Assembly: GCA_964612485.1 (NCBI GenBank)
Contig: CAZTFF010000007.1
Coordinates: forward strand, 61,956-125,955
Length of the DNA: 64,000 nt
Source of the DNA: JAFGNV01 sp964612485
GTDB taxonomy: Bacteria; Chloroflexota; Anaerolineae; 4572-78; J111
Direction: 5' to 3'
Shown here: piece after piece, positions 1-9,049 of the stretch
Layout: each line of letters starts with the position of its first letter
How positions within the stretch are numbered: the stretch's first letter is position 1
Notes under the pieces: generated by a model
Database searches by the model: none
Seen by the model: the letters and a program-made list of their open reading frames with translations, nothing else
What the model was told of the DNA's origin: nothing
Program-made: the position numbers and the translations under genes

Positions 1-1563
1 AAATGTGGCCTTCACCTCACGGTGGGCCAGATAAGTTTGGGCGTGTTCCTGCACGGTTTCGGGGCATTCATCGTTACAAATGGTGAGCACACTCAATGGA
101 ATGTCCCATCGTTTTGAAACGTAAGTGGCTACAAACAGGGCCTCCTCGGCCTTGGGGCTGCCGTCGTAGGCCAGCAGCGTACGGGTTAAGGGCACAGAGT
201 TGGGCGGAACGGCCAGCACCGGGGTGGCGCAGCGCCTGAGAATGGTGCGGAAGCGGTTGCCTAATTTAGCCAATGGCTGCGAGGCCGGCGGGTGAGCTAC
301 ATCGGCCACAATCAAATCGTTCCAGCGGGAGCGCTCGCAGATTTGGCGGGCCACCTCGCCATGAACTACGGCTAATTTGCCGGGAATACCGGCTGCGGCG
401 CAGCGTTGATCAAATTCAGCTTGCACAGCCTGAGTAGTTTCACTCTCTATCTCCGAAGCCGAGGCCACGATATGCAGGCCATTGACCCGGCTATTTTCCC
501 GCCGCGCAATCTCAAGGGCCTGTTCCAGCGCGGGCCAACTGCGATGCTGGCCGCTGACCGGCACCAGAATCTGGGTAAAGAGGCAGCAATCCTGGTTGGA
601 TTTTCCTTTTTGCTCGCGCCAGAGGCCGGTGTGAGGCCCGGACTCCAGAGAATCAGGTGTAAGAATATCCAAAAATTGCGCGCCCAGCCGAGCGGCCAGC
701 CGTTCCAGGCGGGGGCTGTGGTAGGTGGTGAGGTCGGCGGCCACCGATTCCAGTTCAACCTCCCACCCCAGCGCCTCCTCCAATCCTTTGCGGTGGCGTG
801 AGAGCCACAAATAAAGGTCGGTTTCGGTCCGGTCGGGGAAATAGTGCAAAATGTTTTGCTCGCGGATTATTTGGACAACCGGCGTGTAGACCGTATCGTA
901 CCAGTGGGCCGCGGCCTCTTCAAGAGGAACAAAATCGTTCCGTTCCAGACCCATAAAGTAACGATGTACCTCAATATGTTCTTCTAGAATGGGATATTTG
1001 CCGGGCGCGGTTACGGCCAGGTCGGCTTGGGGGCGCAGTTTTCCCAGTTGGGTTCGTTCCAGAAAATCAGCATACTCTGCTTTGAGAATGAGTTGGTCCG
1101 GCTGGGTATCGGGAGAAAAGGGAACGCGGGTTTTAACCTCAGTTACATAAGCCTGGATGGTAGCCGCCCCCAACTGCCTCGCCACCGAAACACGATGATT
1201 GCCATCCAGCACAAAATAGGCATCGCCAATTTGATAGACTTCGATGGGCGGAGTCCCCACCAGGTCCAAGGTTGCTTGCTGCACGCCGGTCCAACGGCTT
1301 TGAGCGCTGTCGTGGCGGGGCAGAAAGCTGCGGGTAAAATCATCGTAACGGCCCACGCTGCCCACAATGGCGTCTAACGGAATTTCCTGCAACCCCCGGG
1401 GTTTGGTGCTGGTGGCGCGAAGTTTTTGGCGAACTTCCTCGTAAGAGAACAATTTAGTCGATTGGCCGGTGAGCCGCGCTCTCAATTCTTCCATACGCGC
1501 CTGGGATCGGACACGATGGAAATCTTGGATAGCGGACATTCGGCTTACCTGATCTACTGACAT
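1..1563 (-). CDS. ParB/sulfiredoxin-like domain protein fused to universal stress (Usp) domains, 3' end outside window
   Basis: An uninterrupted reading frame runs from an ATG at 1563 (AAGGAT ribosome site just upstream) past the left edge, giving at least 521 residues. Residues about 40-150 form a ParB/sulfiredoxin-like module with GSVGRYDDFTRSFLP, PPIEVYQIGDAYFV and the motif DGNHRVSVAR. A second conserved block (about 205-275) carries WYDT, an IRE...FP segment and RTETDLYLWL. From about residue 320 two universal stress protein folds follow (QILVPVSG and, in the second copy, TLLAYDGSPKAEEAL); the second is cut by the window edge. The first 300 residues match the protein at 47677-48600, which lacks the Usp part. 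ParB-like folds bind DNA or nucleotides and Usp folds often bind ATP, so a nucleotide-linked regulatory role is plausible but unproven. A second in-frame ATG lies at 1539. Confidence 0.8.
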   Translation of the reverse strand, partial: MSVDQVSRMSAIQDFHRVRSQARMEELRARLTGQSTKLFSYEEVRQKLRATSTKPRGLQEIPLDAIVGSVGRYDDFTRSFLPRHDSAQSRWTGVQQATLDLVGTPPIEVYQIGDAYFVLDGNHRVSVARQLGAATIQAYVTEVKTRVPFSPDTQPDQLILKAEYADFLERTQLGKLRPQADLAVTAPGKYPILEEHIEVHRYFMGLERNDFVPLEEAAAHWYDTVYTPVVQIIREQNILHYFPDRTETDLYLWLSRHRKGLEEALGWEVELESVAADLTTYHSPRLERLAARLGAQFLDILTPDSLESGPHTGLWREQKGKSNQDCCLFTQILVPVSGQHRSWPALEQALEIARRENSRVNGLHIVASASEIESETTQAVQAEFDQRCAAAGIPGKLAVVHGEVARQICERSRWNDLIVADVAHPPASQPLAKLGNRFRTILRRCATPVLAVPPNSVPLTRTLLAYDGSPKAEEALFVATYVSKRWDIPLSVLTICNDECPETVQEHAQTYLAHREVKATF

Positions 1564-1995
1564 TTTTTATCCTTATGTTTTGATAATCAGATTACAAAGT
1601 GATTCTCACAAGCTGTTTTAAAAGTGTTATTTTTACTGTTTCATCCACAGATTTAGGCAACCATAGGTTGCACCAGATAATTCACAGATTATTTGCTAAT
1701 TTTACTTATCTGTGCCTATCTGTGTTCATCTGGAGGCTTTTAAAACAGCCTGTCAGAGAATACGCAGAGACAGAGAATTTTATATTTTTTGAGCTTTCTC
1801 TGTGAATCTCTGGGGCTGCTCTGTGTAGCTCTGTGAACTGAGAAGTTACTGTAATGTAGTTTGTTAATTCTGCTCTTGTATCATAAATCAAGATGAAATA
1901 TCTTGTCAAACCACCCCTGTGCAAATATCTGGCTTATTGTGAGCTTAAGATTTTTGTGTTAAACTATTTGCACAGCGTCGTTAACCGAGGGCTCT
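1564..1995. other. 432-bp AT-rich intergenic region between divergent genes, with short repeats
   Basis: This gap separates the minus-strand ParB-Usp gene from the plus-strand STAND operon and holds no convincing gene. From about 1629 to 1850 it is full of degenerate heptamers of the type ATCTGTG, CAGAGA and CTCTGTG in both orientations, which could fold into long imperfect hairpins. Such heptamer-rich spacers resemble those seen in other bacterial genomes. A plausible plus-strand promoter lies at its right end. The short frames within it have no recognisable protein character. Confidence 0.55.
1937..1965 (+). promoter_or_regulatory. Candidate sigma70-type promoter of the STAND-WD40 operon
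   Basis: TTGTGA (1937-1942), a 17-bp spacer and TAAACT (1960-1965) preceded by TGT give a reasonable extended -10 promoter 30 bp upstream of the ATG at 1996. Both hexamers match the consensus at four of six positions. This is read by eye. Confidence 0.4.
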
Positions 1996-4900
1996 ATGGA
2001 AGACCTAAAAGAAAGATTGCTTACGCTCAACAAGAATCTTAATACGCTCCGCCAGCGCGAGGCCAGATACGCCGGAAATGCTCCGCTGGACCTCCTGAAC
2101 CAGATTGACGACCACGAACAGGCCATCGAACTGGTCAACCAGGCCATCAACGGCGAAATTTCCCGCGAAGCCTTGGATGCAGAATTATCGCCCTTGCTGA
2201 TTGCCACCGGCGATATTATGAAGGGCGCGCTGGCCATGGGCCACGGCGCGCAGGTCATCATCCAACAAGCCCAAAGCGCGGTTGATGAGGCCCGCAGCCG
2301 GGACGAGTACGAAAAAACCGTGCTGGCCGAGGCCGTGGTCAACATCGCCACCCGCTTGCGGGAATTGGTGGCCCCTTTTGCCAAAAAATCTTCCACCGGC
2401 GACACCTCAACCATCATTGCCAAGGTTTCTTTGGTTCAGGATGGCAAGCTGACCAGCAGCCCTTACAAAGCCCTGTTGGATTACAAAATTCCCGATGCTC
2501 CCTTGTTTTATGGCCGTCGCAGCGCCATCCGGCACCTTTTCCGGCTGTTGCAGCCTAATACGCTCACCATCATTCACGCCGAATCCGGTTCCGGCAAAAG
2601 TTCGCTGTTGCAGGCGGGGCTGGCGGCGCGATTATTGGTGAAAGGCCATTTGCCGCTGCTGGTGCGCCCCTGGAATCAGGACCCGGCTATTGCCATCAAA
2701 CGCGCTTTTATCCCCAATCTTTCCAAAGTGCCGGGCCTCGCCCAGTGTCCATTGGTTGATTTTTTGCACCAGGTTAGGGATGTGCTGGGCGGCGAGGCCA
2801 CGTTGCACATTTTCCTGGATCAGTTTGAAGAGTTTTTCACCGAACTTGATCTTGAACGGCAGGACTATTTTGTCAATGAGCTGGCCGATTGTTTGGAAGA
2901 CGAAACCCTGGGCATGCCCTGGGCCTTGGCCCTGCGCGATGAATATTTTGGGCAGATCGCCAATTTCAGCCCGCGCATCCGCAACCCCTTTGAGCGGCAA
3001 TATCTGCTCAAACCCTTGGATGTGATCGAAGCCAGACAGGTTGTCATCGAGCCGGCCCGCCGGGCCAAAGTTACCTATGAAGCCGGGCTGGTAGACCGCA
3101 TGTTGCAGGATTTGCAGCATGCTCAGGCCACGCTTTCCCCCGCCGAACTGCAACTGGTCTGTTCGGCCCTGTTTGATAACCTATCACCCGGCGAAAACCA
3201 GATCACCGCCGCCGACTATGCCCAACTGGGCCGGGCTTCGGGTATTTTGCGGGGCCATTTGCAGCGCGTTTTGCAGCAGAATATGAACGCCCCGGAGCGC
3301 GAAGTAGCCCATCGCATTCTGGACAGCCTGGTCACATCCGACAATAACCGGGCGCTGCGCTCGTTGCCGGAACTGGTCAAGAGTACGCAAACCGACCCGG
3401 ATAAGCTGCGCAACGTGCTGGACTTGATGGTAGATAACCGGCTGGTGCGGGTCAGCGAGGGCGAAACCGCGGAAACGGACCTGGTGTATGAACTGGCCCA
3501 CAATTATCTGATCACCGAAATTCAGGTTGACCCCGAAGCCCAGGCCCGCAAAGCGGCCCAGGAGTTGTTGACCCGCGAGGTGCTATCTTACAAACGATAC
3601 GGCACCCTGTTAGACCCGCAAAAGCTGAATATCATTGAAAGCCAGCGGCAAAACCTGGTGTTGGATGACGATGCCCGCGAACTGCTGCGCTTGAGCCAGG
3701 CCCACAAGAAACGAATTCTACGCAATCGTATTGCGGCAGGCGTAACCGGCTTTGCCATATTGTTGATAATTGTAGTGAGTACCGGCCAGTTTAATGTTTC
3801 CAGCGGGGTGATGATGACGGTCATTCTGCTGATCCTCATTGTTTTAGGTGGGCGCGCGCTCTACCAGCGCAACCGCGCCCGGCAGGCCCAACGCGTGGCC
3901 CTGGCCCGGGGGCTGTCGGCGGAAGCAATGCAGGAAGTGGATCGTGACTCAGAACTCAGTTTGATCCTGGCCCTGGAAGCCATCGAGCAGGCCGATATTG
4001 TTCAGGCCGAAAGCACCCTGCGGGAAGTACTGTTGCAAATTCGGCCCTGGCGCGTGCTGGAAAGCCGGAGCGATGCGGTTTTGTCGGCGGCCTGGTCGCC
4101 CGATGGAAAACGGGTGGTGCTGGGGCTGCGCAAAGGCGATATCCAGGTGTGGGATACGGACACTAACGCCTTACAAACCCTGCTGGCCGGCCACACCGAA
4201 GCGGTCCGCGATCTGCAATTTAGCCCCTCCGGCGCGTATCTGGCCTCGGCCAGCGCCCTGACCAATCCGCTCGATTTCTTTGCGCCCGATGACGGCGTGC
4301 GCGGCGCCGTCCATCTGTGGAATATGGCCTCGGGCCGGCTGCACGGCATTTTAGAAGGTCACACCCGGGGCGTCTTCAGTCTCACCTGGAACCCTGATGG
4401 CCGGCAACTGGCTACCGCCTCGGCGGACGGCACTATCCGCGTTTGGGATTTTGCCACGCTTAAAGAAACAGCCGTGTTAGAGGCGTGCCCCTGCAAAGTA
4501 CGAAGTACACTCAAAGTGCGGGGCCTCGACTGGCATCCCGGCGAGCAAAAATTGGCCTCCTGTGGCGATGAGGGGGAAGTTTTTATCTGGAATCTGGAAA
4601 CGCTGGCGGTAGAGCGAGCGTTGACGGGGCATCGCGGCGAAGTGTTTGATGTTGTCTGGCATCCCGACGGCTCCCGGCTGGCCACGGCGGGCAAAGACGG
4701 CACGGTGCGGATTTGGCAGGCCGATACCGGCGCCATTTTGGATGTGCTGGTGGGGCATCAAAGTTTTGTGCGCAGCGCGCGTTGGCATCCCGATGGATTT
4801 CGCCTGGCCTCATCGGCCATTGGCAACAACAAGATCATCATCTGGGATGTGGACGCCGGCCAGTCCGCGCTCCAACTGACCGGCCACACCGATTGGATCC

Positions 4901-6036
4901 GTCAGGTCAATTGGCACCCCAACGGAACTGAGTTGATTTCAGCCTCAGACGACGGCACGGCCCGCCTGTGGCAGGTTGATGTGATTCCCGGCGTTACCGC
5001 CGGCCACGGCCATACTGATGAAGTGAACGATGTAGCCTGGCATCCCCGGGAAAGATTAATTGCCTCAGGCGGTAAGGATGGCACGGCTCGCCTGTGGCAT
5101 ACTGAAACCGGTCAATGTGTGGCTGTTTTGACGGGGCACCAGGGCTGGGTGTGGGATGTGGCCTGGCAGCACAACGGCGGCCAACTGGCAACCACCTCTA
5201 ACGACGGCGCGGTGCGAGTTTGGAATGTTCCCGCTGCCATCGACGGGCCGGTAGTGGAAATCGCTGAACCGGCCATGGTCCTGGCCGGCCCCAATGTTAC
5301 TGTTTTTCGGGCCGTCTGGAGTTTTGATGACACCTTGCTGGCCACGGCCAATAGTGATAAAATTATTCGTTTGTGGGATGTTTCAACCGGCGCCATAAAA
5401 AAAGCGTTGGTGGGGCACGAAGGCGGCGTGTTGGGCGTTGATTTCAGTCCCGATGGTCAGATCCTGGCCTCCTCCTCAGATGATGAAACCATTATTATTT
5501 GGGATTTAGCCGCCGGCACACCGAAGTTGACCCTCAAAGGCCACGCCAACTTTGTCTGGGATGTGGTGTTCAGCCCCGACGGTCAAACCCTGGCCTCCGC
5601 GTCGGGCGACTCAACCGTTCGGCTTTGGAATGCAGCGAATGGTGAGCAGATCGCGCGGTTGGGCCACGCCCGCGCCGTAGCCAGCGTGGCCTGGAGCCGC
5701 GACGGGCGGCGGTTGGCTGCTACTTCAGATGATGGCGTGGTGTATGTGTGGGACGCATCGAGCCATCAAGTGGTGGATATGCTGACCGGCCATAACGGCG
5801 GGGTCTGGGGAGCAACATGGTCGCCGGATGATGTGCAACTGGCAACTGCTGCCGCCGATGGATTGGTCAGGATTTTCTATACCCGATTCCAAAAAATGTT
5901 CGAACTGGCTCGGCAGTATAAACAGCGAGAATTAACACCGGAAGAGCGCGAAAAGTTTATGGGGCAGCCGGTGTTTGGTGAGTCCGACCGACCGAAAGAT
6001 AAATTTGCATTTCTAAGTTTCTTGGATTTTGGGTAA
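1996..6036 (+). CDS. STAND-type NTPase with two WD40 propellers and a central membrane segment
   Basis: Residues 1-135 are helical, with an N-terminal coiled coil resembling adaptor (effector-associated-like) regions of STAND proteins. An NTPase of the nSTAND class follows: YGRRSAI introduces it, the Walker A is ESGSGKSS (196-203) and the Walker B is HIFLDQFEEF (about 271). Two hydrophobic stretches at about 585-620 could form a hairpin anchor. Residues about 687-1305 contain 14 WD40 repeats by my count (WSPDG/WHPDG ... IRVWD), enough for two seven-bladed propellers. STAND proteins are ligand-sensing oligomerising switches: the repeats sense and the NTPase core controls signalling. No catalytic effector is visible, so output probably passes through partners. 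It is the first gene of an operon with the CRP/MinD-like gene 37 bp downstream and the RpiB-like gene after it. Confidence 0.88.
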   Translation: MEDLKERLLTLNKNLNTLRQREARYAGNAPLDLLNQIDDHEQAIELVNQAINGEISREALDAELSPLLIATGDIMKGALAMGHGAQVIIQQAQSAVDEARSRDEYEKTVLAEAVVNIATRLRELVAPFAKKSSTGDTSTIIAKVSLVQDGKLTSSPYKALLDYKIPDAPLFYGRRSAIRHLFRLLQPNTLTIIHAESGSGKSSLLQAGLAARLLVKGHLPLLVRPWNQDPAIAIKRAFIPNLSKVPGLAQCPLVDFLHQVRDVLGGEATLHIFLDQFEEFFTELDLERQDYFVNELADCLEDETLGMPWALALRDEYFGQIANFSPRIRNPFERQYLLKPLDVIEARQVVIEPARRAKVTYEAGLVDRMLQDLQHAQATLSPAELQLVCSALFDNLSPGENQITAADYAQLGRASGILRGHLQRVLQQNMNAPEREVAHRILDSLVTSDNNRALRSLPELVKSTQTDPDKLRNVLDLMVDNRLVRVSEGETAETDLVYELAHNYLITEIQVDPEAQARKAAQELLTREVLSYKRYGTLLDPQKLNIIESQRQNLVLDDDARELLRLSQAHKKRILRNRIAAGVTGFAILLIIVVSTGQFNVSSGVMMTVILLILIVLGGRALYQRNRARQAQRVALARGLSAEAMQEVDRDSELSLILALEAIEQADIVQAESTLREVLLQIRPWRVLESRSDAVLSAAWSPDGKRVVLGLRKGDIQVWDTDTNALQTLLAGHTEAVRDLQFSPSGAYLASASALTNPLDFFAPDDGVRGAVHLWNMASGRLHGILEGHTRGVFSLTWNPDGRQLATASADGTIRVWDFATLKETAVLEACPCKVRSTLKVRGLDWHPGEQKLASCGDEGEVFIWNLETLAVERALTGHRGEVFDVVWHPDGSRLATAGKDGTVRIWQADTGAILDVLVGHQSFVRSARWHPDGFRLASSAIGNNKIIIWDVDAGQSALQLTGHTDWIRQVNWHPNGTELISASDDGTARLWQVDVIPGVTAGHGHTDEVNDVAWHPRERLIASGGKDGTARLWHTETGQCVAVLTGHQGWVWDVAWQHNGGQLATTSNDGAVRVWNVPAAIDGPVVEIAEPAMVLAGPNVTVFRAVWSFDDTLLATANSDKIIRLWDVSTGAIKKALVGHEGGVLGVDFSPDGQILASSSDDETIIIWDLAAGTPKLTLKGHANFVWDVVFSPDGQTLASASGDSTVRLWNAANGEQIARLGHARAVASVAWSRDGRRLAATSDDGVVYVWDASSHQVVDMLTGHNGGVWGATWSPDDVQLATAAADGLVRIFYTRFQKMFELARQYKQRELTPEEREKFMGQPVFGESDRPKDKFAFLSFLDFG

Positions 6037-6073
6037 ACTCTGATTGAAAACGTGCCACCTGTTGGAGGAGATG

Positions 6074-7813
6074 ATGGCCGAGGATAAAAACTCATTAGAC
6101 GATCTACTGCACGGCGTTAAGCGGCGTAAAAAAGCGGCGGGCCAAGCGCAAAAATCGGAGCGCAAAAAAGCCTTAAGCCCGCTGGATTTGCTCGACTTGC
6201 CTGAGACGCAGCGCAAAGTGGTCAATTTCCTGTCGCACCAAAAACAGGCCAATCTGGACGGCATCAAGCAGAAATTCTCCCAGCTTTCCACCACCGAACT
6301 GGAACAGACCATCCATACGCTCAAAGACGCCGGCTACATCCGCGAAGCCCTGCTGAACGGAGAAATCTACTACCGCGTGATCTTTGGCGGTTCCAGCCGG
6401 CGCAAAATATTTTTGCCCGCCGGTATCTGGGACCGGCTCAACATGGACAACATTTCCTTTTTGCAGCAGATGCCGATGTTCAAAGGGCTGTCCCGCCACC
6501 AACTGCGCGCGATTGCCGGGCAAATGGAAGAGCGAGAGTACGAGCGCAACGAGGTGATTGTCTGGCAGGGCGAAATGAGTGAGGATGCGTTTTTGATCAA
6601 AAACGGCATTGTGGGCATCTCCCATCTATCGCCCGACCGAAAAAGCAGCCAGACCTTGGCCTACCTGCGGCAGGGAGACATTCTGGGCGAAATTGGCGTA
6701 TTACAGAATCAGGTGCGATCGGCCACGGCCACCGCGCTCAGCAATCTCAGCGTGTTGGTCATCAAACGGGATCAATTTTTAACGCTGTTGGAAAAATACG
6801 ATACCGCCGCCCTGGAACTGGCCCGCATGCTGGGCCGCCAACTGGTGGCAACCAGCGCCCGGCTGGGACAGCACGAAGCGCAGACCAATCTGGTGCTGGT
6901 GTTCCGCGTAACAGCGGGCGCGGGCGGCACCACCATTGCCGGCGCTCTGGCCTCGGCCCTGGCGCAGCAAACGCAGCGATCCACGGTGTACAGCGAGTAC
7001 CCCAATCCCTATCAATTGCCCCAACGGTTTGGCTTTGCCGGTGATGATGACGTTTACCGCCATCCGGCAGGCTTTGATGTCCGGCTGCCCCATGTTGACC
7101 CCTCGCTGCCCGATGATGTGGACGCCACCTTGATGATTGACCATTTTTTCAGCCATTACGCCAATATCGTAATCGGCCTGCCCGATGAGATCGACGAAGG
7201 GTTGGTTTACATGCTGGCCCGGACCAGCCAGATTGTGCTGGTGGCCCCGCCTACGCCTCAGGCTTTTGAATCGCTTAACAAATTAAAGGCAGGTTTAAAA
7301 GAACATCTCCAGTCTGATCGGGTGAGCCTGTTGACGGTGGTGAATCGGTCTCATATTGAGGATGAAGATAAGACAATATCTGAAGCCGTTGATTTTGACC
7401 TGCCCTACCTGCCCGATATGGCCGATACCCTGCCCACAGAATATCCATCCGTTCTCGACAACCTGGCTGAAGCGATTGTAGACCGCCTGGGCCGCACCTC
7501 GGAAATTGCCTTGTATATTCCCACCACCATCGATGTTGATCAGCCGGTAGATACCATCCCTTACGTAAAAGAGGCGCTGGCCTTTTTAGGCGAACGTTTT
7601 GGCGGCGCGACCAGCAGTCAGGCCGAAGGCGTGTGGGAGAGCGAGGAGGCCGGATTAGTCAATGAGGTGGTCTATATTGTGCGCTCGTTTGTCACCCGCG
7701 AAGAACTCAATGAACATCTGGATGAAGTGCTGGAATATATGGCTCAAATGAGAGACGCGCTGCGCCAGGAAGCGATGGCCGTAGAAGTTGATCGAAAGTT
7801 GATGCTTGTGTAG
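6074..7813 (+). CDS. Winged-helix / cyclic-nucleotide-binding / MinD-like fusion protein
   Basis: The start is the second ATG of an ATGATG pair, because the GGAGG at 6064-6068 lies too close to the first; an earlier ATG at 6044 has no ribosome site. The protein has 579 residues. About 20-95 is a winged-helix-like segment. About 120-250 is a CRP-type cyclic nucleotide-binding fold (MPMFKGLS ... GDILGEIGVLQ ... RSATATA). About 275-490 resembles the MinD/ParA/CpaE fold, but the phosphate loop reads TAGAGGTT (280-287), so the usual lysine is missing. An acidic helical tail ends the protein. No DNA-binding helix follows the CRP domain; it leads directly into the ATPase-like part. Between a STAND sensor and an RpiB-like enzyme it is probably a signal integrator. 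The ligand is unknown. Confidence 0.75.
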   Translation: MAEDKNSLDDLLHGVKRRKKAAGQAQKSERKKALSPLDLLDLPETQRKVVNFLSHQKQANLDGIKQKFSQLSTTELEQTIHTLKDAGYIREALLNGEIYYRVIFGGSSRRKIFLPAGIWDRLNMDNISFLQQMPMFKGLSRHQLRAIAGQMEEREYERNEVIVWQGEMSEDAFLIKNGIVGISHLSPDRKSSQTLAYLRQGDILGEIGVLQNQVRSATATALSNLSVLVIKRDQFLTLLEKYDTAALELARMLGRQLVATSARLGQHEAQTNLVLVFRVTAGAGGTTIAGALASALAQQTQRSTVYSEYPNPYQLPQRFGFAGDDDVYRHPAGFDVRLPHVDPSLPDDVDATLMIDHFFSHYANIVIGLPDEIDEGLVYMLARTSQIVLVAPPTPQAFESLNKLKAGLKEHLQSDRVSLLTVVNRSHIEDEDKTISEAVDFDLPYLPDMADTLPTEYPSVLDNLAEAIVDRLGRTSEIALYIPTTIDVDQPVDTIPYVKEALAFLGERFGGATSSQAEGVWESEEAGLVNEVVYIVRSFVTREELNEHLDEVLEYMAQMRDALRQEAMAVEVDRKLMLV

Positions 7814-7823
7814 GAGTTAAATG

Positions 7824-8270
7824 ATGAAAATTACAGTTGCCAGTGACGAAAAAACCCATTTAACCGATGCCGTGATTGAAGATTTAAAATCGCACGGCCA
7901 CGAAGTAGTGTTGTTAGGCCCTCTCATTGGCGAAGAGCTGGTTTGGACCCGGGTTTCGGAGCAGTTGGGCGAAATGGTGGCCCAACACAAAGTGGATGAA
8001 GGGGTTTTATTCTGCTACACCGGCACCGGCGCGTCGATGGCGGCCAACAAAGTGCCGGGCGTTCGGGCCGCCCTGTGCGGCGATGCCGAAACCGCTCGCG
8101 GCGCGCGCTGGTGGAACGATGCCAATGTCTTGGTCATGAGTCTCCGCGCCACCTCTACTGAAGTGGCCAAAGAAATTCTGGATGCCTGGTTTTCGGAAAG
8201 TGTGCGGCCCGAAGAGATCGCCACGATTAACGATTTGAAAGATATTGAAGCTCGGCACACCCAGGCCTAA
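7824..8270 (+). CDS. RpiB/LacA/LacB-family sugar-phosphate isomerase-like protein
   Basis: The start is the second ATG of an ATGATG pair; AGGAG at 7812-7816 overlaps the upstream stop codon and suits 7824. The protein has 148 residues, the usual RpiB size. It begins MKITVASDEKT where classical RpiB has a SDHAG motif. It keeps the active-site region as GVLFCYTGTGASMAANKV, with the cysteine that acts as base in RpiB, then RAALCGDAETARGAR and NDANVLVMSLR. Family members interconvert ribose/ribulose 5-phosphate or related aldose/ketose phosphates in the cytosol. The changed SDH(A)G segment suggests a different sugar or a specialised role. It is the last gene of the STAND operon, and that genetic link is unusual for a housekeeping isomerase. 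Confidence 0.85.
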   Translation: MKITVASDEKTHLTDAVIEDLKSHGHEVVLLGPLIGEELVWTRVSEQLGEMVAQHKVDEGVLFCYTGTGASMAANKVPGVRAALCGDAETARGARWWNDANVLVMSLRATSTEVAKEILDAWFSESVRPEEIATINDLKDIEARHTQA

Positions 8271-8364
8271 TCGCCCCGCCGAAGTTGGGAAATGCGCAGC
8301 GGATGGGTGAGACGCCCCTTATTCTTTTTATAGTGATCCAACCAGGCCCGGCCTCTGATACGGC

Positions 8365-8865
8365 TCACTCGCCGGTTTGATCTTTTAACGTCACTCCGGC
8401 GGCTTCAGCCAGTTCTTCCGCCCATTCTTCGTAATTGTTCACCCGGAACCCCAGCTTATCGGGCGTCCCGTCTTTGACAAAACGCACCACAATATAGGGC
8501 GTCTTTTTGCTGAACTCGCCCATAAACTTGCGGCGGAGCGCGACGCCCTTGATTTGTTTGAAAGTGATGATCCATGAGGCGGTGGGCGTAGCGCGGGTCA
8601 CGCGTAAATCCTTTTCGGTCATCACCACCAGGCCGATGCCGGTGATGGCCCGTTTGGCGCCCATCGACTCCAGACCGCCAAATTGTCCCCCCGACGGGCC
8701 GCGTACAAATTTAATATCCTCGGTTTCCCATTTTCCCACCGTGGCTTTTCTGTGCTTGTTCCAGCGCCGGTTCACCGAAAATCTGAACCACCAGAACAGC
8801 ACGGCTACAATGAACAAGATAATGACCACGTAATTTCCAATTGCAGTAACATCTTCCGGCGACAT
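8365..8865 (-). CDS. Membrane-anchored protein with a bacterial PH-like domain, function unknown
   Basis: The protein has 166 residues. A single hydrophobic helix near the N-terminus (VIILFIVAVLFWW) is followed by a basic stretch (NRRWNKHRK), indicating a cytosolic C-terminal domain. That domain is beta-rich (LVVMTEKDLRVTRA, SWIITFKQIKGVALRR, TPYIVVRFV) and ends in a helix (YEEWAEELAEAAG), an arrangement typical of bacterial PH-like or GRAM-like domains. No catalytic motif is visible. AAGGAT and AGGA lie shortly upstream of the ATG. It stands alone, convergent with the RpiB-like gene and divergent from the Clp gene. The PH-like call is from pattern only. Confidence 0.6.
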   Translation of the reverse strand: MSPEDVTAIGNYVVIILFIVAVLFWWFRFSVNRRWNKHRKATVGKWETEDIKFVRGPSGGQFGGLESMGAKRAITGIGLVVMTEKDLRVTRATPTASWIITFKQIKGVALRRKFMGEFSKKTPYIVVRFVKDGTPDKLGFRVNNYEEWAEELAEAAGVTLKDQTGE

Positions 8866-8943
8866 AATGTCCTATCCTTTGTATCAAAATTTGGAGTATT
8901 ATAACAATAATTCTTAAATTTGACGATTACGGGCCTGGTAGAG

Positions 8944-8973
8944 TTGTGAGCCGCTTGGCCTGTGTGATATAAT
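8944..8973 (+). promoter_or_regulatory. Candidate promoter of the Clp ATPase gene
   Basis: TTGTGA (8944-8949), an 18-bp spacer and a perfect TATAAT (8968-8973) lie 77 bp upstream of the GTG start at 9050. No heat-shock operator (CIRCE) was seen around it. Confidence 0.5.
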
Positions 8974-9049
8974 AGCCTGGAACTTATCCAAAACTACATC
9001 GTATATCCACATAGAATTTTACCGACACTTTACCACACGGAGATACACA

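Noticed and set aside
1629..1850. CRISPR array or tandem repeat locus
   Set aside because: The ATCTGTG and CTCTGTG units are short, irregularly spaced and degenerate, with no constant repeat-spacer pattern and no cas genes in the window.
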